A stretch of 64,000 nt of DNA from Oreohelix idahoensis. Taxonomy: Eukaryota > Mollusca > Gastropoda > Stylommatophora > Oreohelicidae. This document shows positions 57,140-64,000 of the stretch, piece after piece. The stretch's first letter is position 1, and the number at the start of each line of letters is the position of its first letter. The position numbers and the translations under genes are program-made. The stretch spans positions 186,001 through 250,000 of the forward strand of contig JAMPIV010005832.1 of NCBI GenBank assembly GCA_024509875.1, given 5' to 3'. Under the pieces are notes generated by a model that did no database searches, had not been told where the DNA came from, and saw only the letters and a program-made list of their open reading frames with translations.

Positions 57140-57498
57140 TGTTGCGGTCAGTTTGCTGAATCTATAGTATGTTAAAATGTACCTGGTTAATTTTGGAGAC
57201 TTTAATTTAATAGTTTCTTGATCAAAGGAGATGTTCTCATGTTTTACTGGGATTGTAGTTAACAGTGGTGGTTGTCCCAATTGTCTGTTAACCCAGCGTC
57301 TAATTTTAGAACCGGTGTCAGCATTTCCTGACATGTTCACAAATCTGAGTTATGCTCAAGGGTCTAGGGTCACGACGCAGGCGCAAAGATTCTGGCGCGA
57401 TTTAAGACATCCTGTGTTAGAGGAGTCGAGCTGTAGTTTTGAAAGGGTCAAGACGGTTTTTGGGGAAAGTCCTCTGTGTGTTCGACCAAGATGGTTAA

Positions 57499-59176
57499 GG
57501 TAGTAGGCTACCCACAAAAGATTAAAAAAAATAAAAATCCAACAATTTTCATTTTCATGCTTTAAATCATCGTCAACATGTTCTTGTACTAAAAATAATT
57601 CATAGAAGCTTAGAGATACTCTGGTATGATAGGAATCAGTGTTTTTCTACACACACCCCCTTGAGTGATTTGCATAGCAACCAATGTTTATAGTTGGTTA
57701 CCTTGTGAATAATGACCCAACATGAAGGTGCGTAATTGTAAAACTGCGAAATTATAATTATACTGAGGCAACAGGAGAAAGATATTTATAACTTTTCCAA
57801 GAGGAATCACTCAATGATTTCTTATGAATTTTTCAAAAGTGTGTGTCTAGAAAGCTTTGATCGTAAATTTCAGCACTTGTTACATGCATTGTGCATTTTC
57901 ACCCACATCAACTCTATTAATTGCTAGACCTAGTTTTATACTGTATAATAGTAGTTAGCAGAGCTTCTTTTGTTCACAATGGGAAATAAGACAAAGTAAG
58001 TTCCTTGGAAATCGGTACACCAACAAACCGTTGCCTGAAAATGAAACACCTATTGTCGATAGTGGCGCTATAAAGCCTATGTGCTCCTCAGCAAAGAAAA
58101 TAAAGGTCCAAGAAAGTGAAGGACAAGCTAAAAATGACAACAGAGGAAATGTGTTTATTCTTATGCATGTAAAACTGCTGTTTGGGTTTTTATGTGCTAA
58201 CTTTAGATGTGACAAATGTTATCAGTACTCACTGACCTGTGAGATCGTCGAAGAGACTTGGGATGGCTTTTGTCATGAAATCAGTATCAAGTGCACAAAC
58301 TGTGTCGAATGGAATGCCAATTTCAATACTTCTGATGTTTCATCTCCAGCTACTCACAAACATAAAGAAGTAAATGTGCGAATGGTGGCATTTGTGCGTT
58401 CTATTAGGAAAGGCCACAGTGCATTGCAGAATTTTTCAATATACATGAACACAAGTCAACCCATGGCAAAGAAAGCATACAGGAGAACGCTGCACAGGAT
58501 CTATTTAGCAAGTAAGGACATTGCAATGGAAAGACCCTAAGAGCACCGAAAAGGGGATTCATAGACACTGCAGCTGCAGTAGAAGGAGACCTTTATTAAA
58601 CAGGAGCTCATTAAACTTCATTTTGTGAGTTCTTTTTCTGTTTTTCTTTGATTTCTCGGAATTGTCTTTTCAACATAATTGGTGATCTTTGAAACAAGAT
58701 ATCTCTGGATCTGTACATTCAATTGACATGAAAATTAAAACAGTTGGTTGTCATATAATCTTACAGATTCTGACCTAAAATGGATACAATTGAATTCAAA
58801 GTTTTAGTTTTATGACCATCATGCATATATAATGAGGGACAAATATCAAACATTCCAGAAATATAAATTTTGAAAATTCATTAAAAATTAACCTTTCTGT
58901 CAATCTCTGTCATTATAGGTCATGACCTCACGCTATATATAATGATTCAATTTGCCAAGTTTCAGTCAGATCCTTGTACAAATAACATAGTTATGATGTT
59001 TTGAAAAAGGTGTATAATTTATTCACTACGGCGGCCATATTGGATAGCTAATTTGCATAATTAATGAGGTCATTATGTGGACAAAAATTTTAAGTCCATA
59101 CTAACACTATACCCATGGTTGTTTGATTCTGAAAGGAAAATTTGAGTTTTTTACCCTATCAAGGTAGCCTACTACC
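57499..59176 (+). mobile_element. Kolobok-like DNA transposon, 1678 bp
   Basis: Ends are inverted repeats (GGTAGTAGGCTACC ... GGTAGCCTACTACC). It is flanked by TTAA (57495-57498, 59177-59180), one copy of which is present in the empty 5' LTR. It carries one frame of 169 codons related to the N-terminal part of Kolobok/'Mutator-like' animal transposases and no catalytic domain, so it is non-autonomous. TTAA duplication plus this domain favour Kolobok over piggyBac. Confidence 0.8.
58031..58540 (+). pseudogene. truncated Kolobok/Mutator-like transposase, N-terminal domain
   Basis: 169 codons. Residues ~45-85 are a hydrophobic helix followed by a zinc-ribbon-like cluster (FRCDKCYQYSL ... IKCTNCVEW, CX2C...CX2C). 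Residues ~115-165 (VRMVAFVRSIRKGHSALQNF, YRRTLHRIYLASKDIA) resemble the conserved core start of the animal 'Mutator-like transposase' domain as I recall it. Full transposases are several hundred residues longer with acidic catalytic residues, which are absent here. It stops at TAA 58538-58540, and downstream sequence to the terminal repeat is AT-rich and noncoding. Confidence 0.6.
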
Positions 59177-59563
59177 TTAAAGATTGTTCCCCGATGTTAT
59201 ATTCTGATGTGCCTAGGAAGCGAGTGAGTTTTGTGATGTTTATTCTGAAGGGACATTAAGGTAATTTACCCTTAAACAGTTTCCCTCTTTTTGCCAGAAT
59301 TATATATGACTTTTTGTAGCCAGCTAGTGACTTTTCCCTGGGCGGGAAAGAGTCCATCTAAGAATACCAGTAATGGAGCTCACGAAGTATTCTAATATTA
59401 TATGCACTGGGCTGGTGTATGCCCGAAGAACTTTACAGGTGCTGTATCCCGCTATCTGCGGTGATACCATTTAAACAAGGTTTGACTCACCCTGTTTGTT
59501 ATCGAAACACCACAGAGGCCATCATATCTATAAGCCCGCCATATTGCGCGGCTTGCTGTAGAC

Positions 59564-59675
<112 letters not shown>

Positions 59676-60115
59676 GACTTACTGATGTCAGAAATGAGTG
59701 TGTAAACTCACATATTTGCTGTATTTTGCTGTAGCTGACGAAGGTGGAATTGTACGAGATCAGCTTTATTATATACATGCACCGCTGGCTGATGAACTGT
59801 ATTCATACATGCTATGTCCTGAATTGTCAATGACTATTTTATGTTAATGTCGGCGTACCTGTCGTTGTGATGTATTAAAGTCAATCAAACGTCAGAGGTG
59901 TTCCAAGAACTATGTGAATTACTGCATGCAACTACTACAGCAAGTGTGATGTCATGTAGATGCATTGTCTTTCACGAACTTTCATACACGCATTTGCATT
60001 CATTGAGGTCTACTCACACTCTATATTAATACAACACCTCGACACTTTCAAGTCATCCAAACGAATGCCAGCATTGTTGCGGCCAACCAGGGCCTGTATA
60101 TAATTATGCCCGCCT

Positions 60116-60123
60116 GTGGGGCT
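60116..60123. repeat. 8-bp target-site duplication of LINE insertion (left)
   Basis: GTGGGGCT, repeated at 61130-61137. The empty 5' LTR has a single copy near 40283-40291. Confidence 0.85.
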
Positions 60124-61129
60124 AAGACTGATTACCAAGAGCCAGGAAAGAACAGAGACCGACGATGTGGACCAGAAATTCAACACCATCTCAACAATAT
60201 ACAAGGAAAGCAGCAAGTAATGCTTGGGATTCCAGGAAAGAAAGAGCCAAGACTGGATAACACCAGAAACGCTAAACACCATAGCGAAGAGAAAGGAAAT
60301 GAAAAGAAAGAAAACAGAAGCTAAGTCTCCCAGGTTAAAGGCAATATATAGTGAACAGTACAGTCAGCCGGACAAGGAAGTAAAACGTCAAACCCGTGCT
60401 AACAAAAGGACATTTCTGGATGACCTTGCAAGACAGGCAGAAGAGGCAGCACTGAGAAATGAACAAAGCACAGTTTATAAAATAACTAAAGCTATCAGTG
60501 GAAAATGTTAGTAAGAGACAAGCAAGGAAATCTCATCGACACAGCACAGGGGCAGGAAACAAGATGGGCAGAGCACTTCAGAGAAACACTGAATAAGGAA
60601 CATTCAGCTGAATGTTCCTGGGGCTGAAAGTGACTTAGACGTAAATACAGACATTCCACGAAAAGAAGAAATTATCACAGCTATCAAAGGGCTAAAAAAT
60701 GGAAAAGCGCCTGGTCACGACAATCTGAATGCTGAGCTATTCAAGACAGACCCTGAACTAGCAGCAGAACTATTAGAACCACTATTTGCACAAGTCTGGG
60801 ACACTGAGACAACACCAACAGAGAGGAGTAAAGGAATAAGTGTAAAATTGCCCAAGAAGGGCGACCTTGCAGACTGCAACAACTGGAGAGGAATTACCCT
60901 CCTCTCAGTTCCCAGCAAAATACTAGGCAGGATAATCATCAAGAGAATTTCAAAAGCAGTTGACCATAAACTGAGGAAAGAACAAGCGGGCTTCAGAAAG
61001 AACAGAAGATGTGCAGATCATATATTTGCCCTCAGGAACATTATAGAGCAGTGCTCAGAATGGCAGAGACAGCTGTACATTAACTTTGTTGATTTTGACG
61101 GTTGGCGGTTATGGATCAAAGAAGAAGAA
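60124..61129 (+). pseudogene. RTE-like LINE fragment, 5'-truncated and internally deleted
   Basis: Inserted in element A's 3' LTR. It encodes, across several frames, the basic linker after the endonuclease (about 60224-60511), the GLKNGKAPGHDNLNAELF motif (60692-60745), CNNWRGITLLSVPSKILGR and EQAGFRKNRRCADHIFALR, and then the RT motif-A start (YINFVDF, ~61076-61096). Directly after that it jumps to the very 3' end and a short (GAA)n tail (61118-61129). Motif A's second half, the catalytic YADD region and everything in between are missing. The leader-end fragment at 36905-37857 may be from the same family. Confidence 0.8.
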
Positions 61130-61398
61130 GTGGGGCTTAGAATCGTTTCCAACATTGATACTGGACATTCTTCAACATTCAACTCTACATTTACAGTGGC
61201 CAAACTGAGCCTGTCCTATTTGTGTCACGAACACCTGTTACACTTGGACGAACACAGACCATTCCTGACTGTTTACATGTATAGTGGTCAGTACGGGCTT
61301 GTACATTACGGGCCTTTACATTTATGGTATCCAGTGTGAGCCTTCTACATCAAGAATAGCTAGTTACAGTTATGGTGGCCAAGTTTTAGCCATCAACA

Positions 61399-61403
61399 GT
61401 GCC
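61399..61403. repeat. target-site duplication of element A (right)
   Basis: GTGCC, the partner of 39004-39008. Confidence 0.9.
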
Positions 61404-62199
61404 TTTTAACTTTAATCAGGACTGACGGAGAGGATAAGAGATCGTCTTGTCCCCTTCCGTGTACATATATGTAGCTATCTATATTAGTAGCATTTTTTTC
61501 ATAAATGTTTCTCTATTCTTAAGCATGACCTGATTAAGGGGAACCAGCAGTCTATTTTGGTCCTTTACTTCATTTACTGATTGGGGTATGTTGTCTTTTT
61601 CTTGGCTTACGTATCCCCAAGTTCATTTGTGAACAGGATTGGCCAAAGAGACATAAACATTTTAAATAGTAAAGTTAACTGGACTTACCAATACCCAGAT
61701 ATTCATTCAATTTTATCAGCCCACTGGGGCGTAACACAAATAACATTACCATCTGACTTTTGACTGTCATATCAGCGGATTTATCCAGCAAGTTACACTG
61801 TTTCAAAATCGGCACTCACCCCAGAGCCAGCCGATAGGATTTACCATCACCATCATAAATAACAGTTTTTAGCAACCTGATGTTTCCCTATACTGGAAGG
61901 ATTTTCTACTGTTTACTGTGAACACAAGATCTCGGTTTTTTTCTACATTAACTATTCGAGGTGACATTTGTCTATTCAGGAATCAACCACCAAATTAGGC
62001 GTCCCCCTTATAAAATTTAATTATTCGAGGAGGGACTGGGGCCAATTTGGAAGATAAAGACACTGGAAATTATATATTCAGGAATTGTGTCCACGAGGTT
62101 TTTTCACCAAGAGTAGGCAAGAAGTGCGAATGAGTGGCCACGTATGTCAGAGAGAGTGAATTTCTTTGTTACAGGAAAATTGTATTATCTGGATTCTGC
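61404..62199. other. unassigned sequence right of element A
   Basis: AT-rich, no gene recognised. Confidence 0.4.
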
Positions 62200-62775
62200 T
62201 TAAATATTGTTTATTTTACTGGATAGTTTTTATTAGGAACTCTGTTCTTTTCTTTACTGTCTATGCTATAACATAGTGCTACCCTTTGACCTTTGGGGTT
62301 ATTAACTTGTTGAGTTTTTTTTCCCTCAATAAGGGGAGGGCACATGTATTCTGTTAATTTTCTATGCATGTAATTCTGATTTTATTTGATCTTTCTTTAG
62401 ATATTTGGTGTTGTCAAGTTTAAATGATAATAAACGACAAAAGAACTTACCTTTGTGTGTTGGTCAGACCCATACCCAATTAACGATAGTTTTCTCGTCT
62501 GTGTGTCTTGTTGTCACATATTTGTGTATGTGTGTGTGTAGTTAAACTTATATTTCTAGGTATAGGGAGGGGCAAGATTGTCTTGTACTAAAAGATAGTC
62601 GTATAGACAGGCTGGACTAGAGAAACTTCTCATTCCAGATACAGATCTTCTCCTTAAACTATTCACTCGTGAAATCTATTTATCACACCTTTATTTCTCA
62701 CTTACATATCACCATCCACTCTACTCAGGCGGGACCATAAATAACTTTCAAACCTATCTAAATTTACGACAGATG
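62200..62775 (+). repeat. dispersed repeat R, copy 3 (right part)
   Basis: Shares 'aataaa', 'gtgtgttggtcag', the 'cgt..gt..tgttgtcac' segment, 'attcactcgtgaaatctatt', 'ctcaggcgggacca' and 'aaatttacgacag' with 29540-30206 and 21627-21945. The Tc1-like element inserted at its right end. Confidence 0.5.
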
Positions 62776-62781
62776 GATATA

Positions 62782-64000
62782 TACTGTTCAAAAAAAGAAA
62801 CGCAACTTTTTTGGTGTTACTTTTATAAAAGATATTCGCTGATTGGACATCAGTCAACCTGTCGACTGTGTCCACCTGGTCATTAACTTCTCGTGGTTAC
62901 CTGAATTGTACTCACCTCATGATTCGTGAGGTCATGAAAGAGGTCAAGGTCAAAACAACATTTTTGACAATAACTCGTGACAGGTTCATGAGAATCCCAT
63001 GAAACTTACTGAACACAAAACTCTCTGACCATATTATTGAATGCCTATAAAAGATTGACGCTCCTCAAATAAATTCAGTTGAAAATTCAATGCGCAAGTA
63101 TGGCTCATCTCACTACAGAACAACGACTCATCATCATTGGACGTTTACAGACTGGACAGTCACAAAGTGTAGTAGCCAGACAATTTAATGTGGTTAGAAG
63201 CACTATTAGTCGCCTTTGGAGGCGATTTCAAGAAACTGGCTCAGTGGCAGACCGGCCGCGCAGTGGAAGACCCAGAGTCACAACACCTGCCAAAGACCGC
63301 TTCATACGGCTGCGTCACCTCAGGAATCGACTTGCATCTGCGTCCTCCACAGTCCAGTCAATGTCAGCAGCTCGTCGAATTTCAGATTAAACGGTCAGGA
63401 ACCGGCTGCACGACTCTGGTCTTTGGGCTAGAAGATCCTACAGAGGTCCTGTTCTTACGGACCGGCATCGCCAGAACCGACTGCAGTGGGCAAACCAGCG
63501 TCATCAATGGACCCTTGGGAATGACTGGAGACGGGTTTGGTTTAGTGATGAATCATTTTTTGTGCTCCAGCGACACGATAGACGGAGAAGAGTTTACCGC
63601 AGAGTCCATGAGCGCTACGCCCAGAACAGCGTTGATGAGGCTCATTCACATGGTGCTGGAGGTGTACTGATGTGAGGGGCGATCAACTTCATGGGAAGAA
63701 GTGACCTGGTGCAAATTGAAGGACGCCTGAATGCCCAACGATACGTCGCTGAAATTCTTCGTCCTCACGTCCTTCCACTTCTGGCTGCACGAGGGTCGAT
63801 TTTTCAGCAGGATAACACTCGACCTCATTTGGCACAACTCACCACCCAGTTCCTTGCTGACAACAACGTCCAGACCATTCCGTGGCCAGCCATGTCATCA
63901 GACATGAACCCCATAGAACATTTATGGGATGAACTCGACAGACGACTCCGCCAGCGAGACGTGGCTCCAGCCAATCTCCGACAGTTGTCTCTTGCACTGC
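62782..64000 (+). mobile_element. Tc1-like transposon, cut by window end
   Basis: Left terminal repeat begins at a TA (62781-62784) with TACTGTTCAAAAAAAGAAACG, the usual start of many animal Tc1-like terminal repeats. ~300 bp later the transposase begins. The right end lies outside the window. Confidence 0.8.
63079..64000 (+). pseudogene. Tc1-like transposase, frameshifted
   Basis: Residues 1-103 are open (63079-63390): a paired-type helix-turn-helix DNA-binding domain (LTTEQRLIIIGRLQTGQSQS, RSTISRLWRRF) and the GRPR linker motif (RSGRPRVTT). After 63390 the frame is lost. Downstream sequence in other frames still shows the DD34E core: FSDES near 63540, QQDNTRPH near 63805 (catalytic Asp), and NPIEHLWDE near 63910 with 34 residues between the second Asp and Glu. 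A TGA also interrupts the frame near 63672. The likelier first Met is the MAHLTTEQ one at 63100. Dead copy; the C-terminus is outside the window. Confidence 0.85.

Overview
This window looks like gene-poor, transposon-dense animal DNA. I found no convincing host gene, no complete tRNA or rRNA gene and no CRISPR. The non-LTR families, tRNA-derived SINEs, long-LTR Gypsy-type elements, Tc1-like and TTAA-targeting DNA transposons, and TTAGGG-like telomeric motifs fit a lophotrochozoan. A gastropod mollusc is my best guess; that taxonomic call is an inference from element families and is not proven.

Layout. 1-4 kb holds decayed non-LTR and SINE pieces, including a 254-bp foldback element with a telomere-like core and an 8-bp target duplication (2017-2270). 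4.1-10.5 kb is a minus-strand LTR element with ~1.8-kb LTRs that carries gag, protease and an integrase zinc-binding region but no reverse transcriptase. 10.5-15.2 kb is a near full-length but mutated I-group LINE (endonuclease, RT, RNase H, GAA-repeat tail). 15-39 kb is mostly decayed repeat: SINE copies, LINE 5' and 3' ends, a repeated noncoding family (20.2-22, 28-30.2 and 62.2-62.8 kb), a 1.6-kb polypyrimidine tract, several palindromes and a 96-bp MITE.

39.0-61.4 kb is one nested tower. Element A (plus strand, 39009-61398, 5-bp duplication GTGCC) is an old Gypsy-type retrotransposon. Into its gag jumped element B (minus strand, 42220-51599, duplication GTAAG), a related but young element with a single uninterrupted 1670-codon gag-protease-integrase-RT-RNase H reading frame. 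A's integrase/RT region also received a 305-bp non-LTR insertion (13-bp duplication). A's 3' LTR received a Kolobok-like DNA transposon (TTAA) and an internally deleted LINE (8-bp duplication). A Tc1-like transposon begins at ~62.78 kb and runs off the right edge.

The most notable result is that elements A and B both place integrase before reverse transcriptase. This is the reverse of normal Gypsy/Metaviridae order and matches the small Gmr1-like group. A and B also share three consecutive stem-loops and a repeated AAGGTCAAGTG-type motif in otherwise diverged 5' leaders, which suggests a conserved RNA or regulatory signal not visible from the coding annotation.
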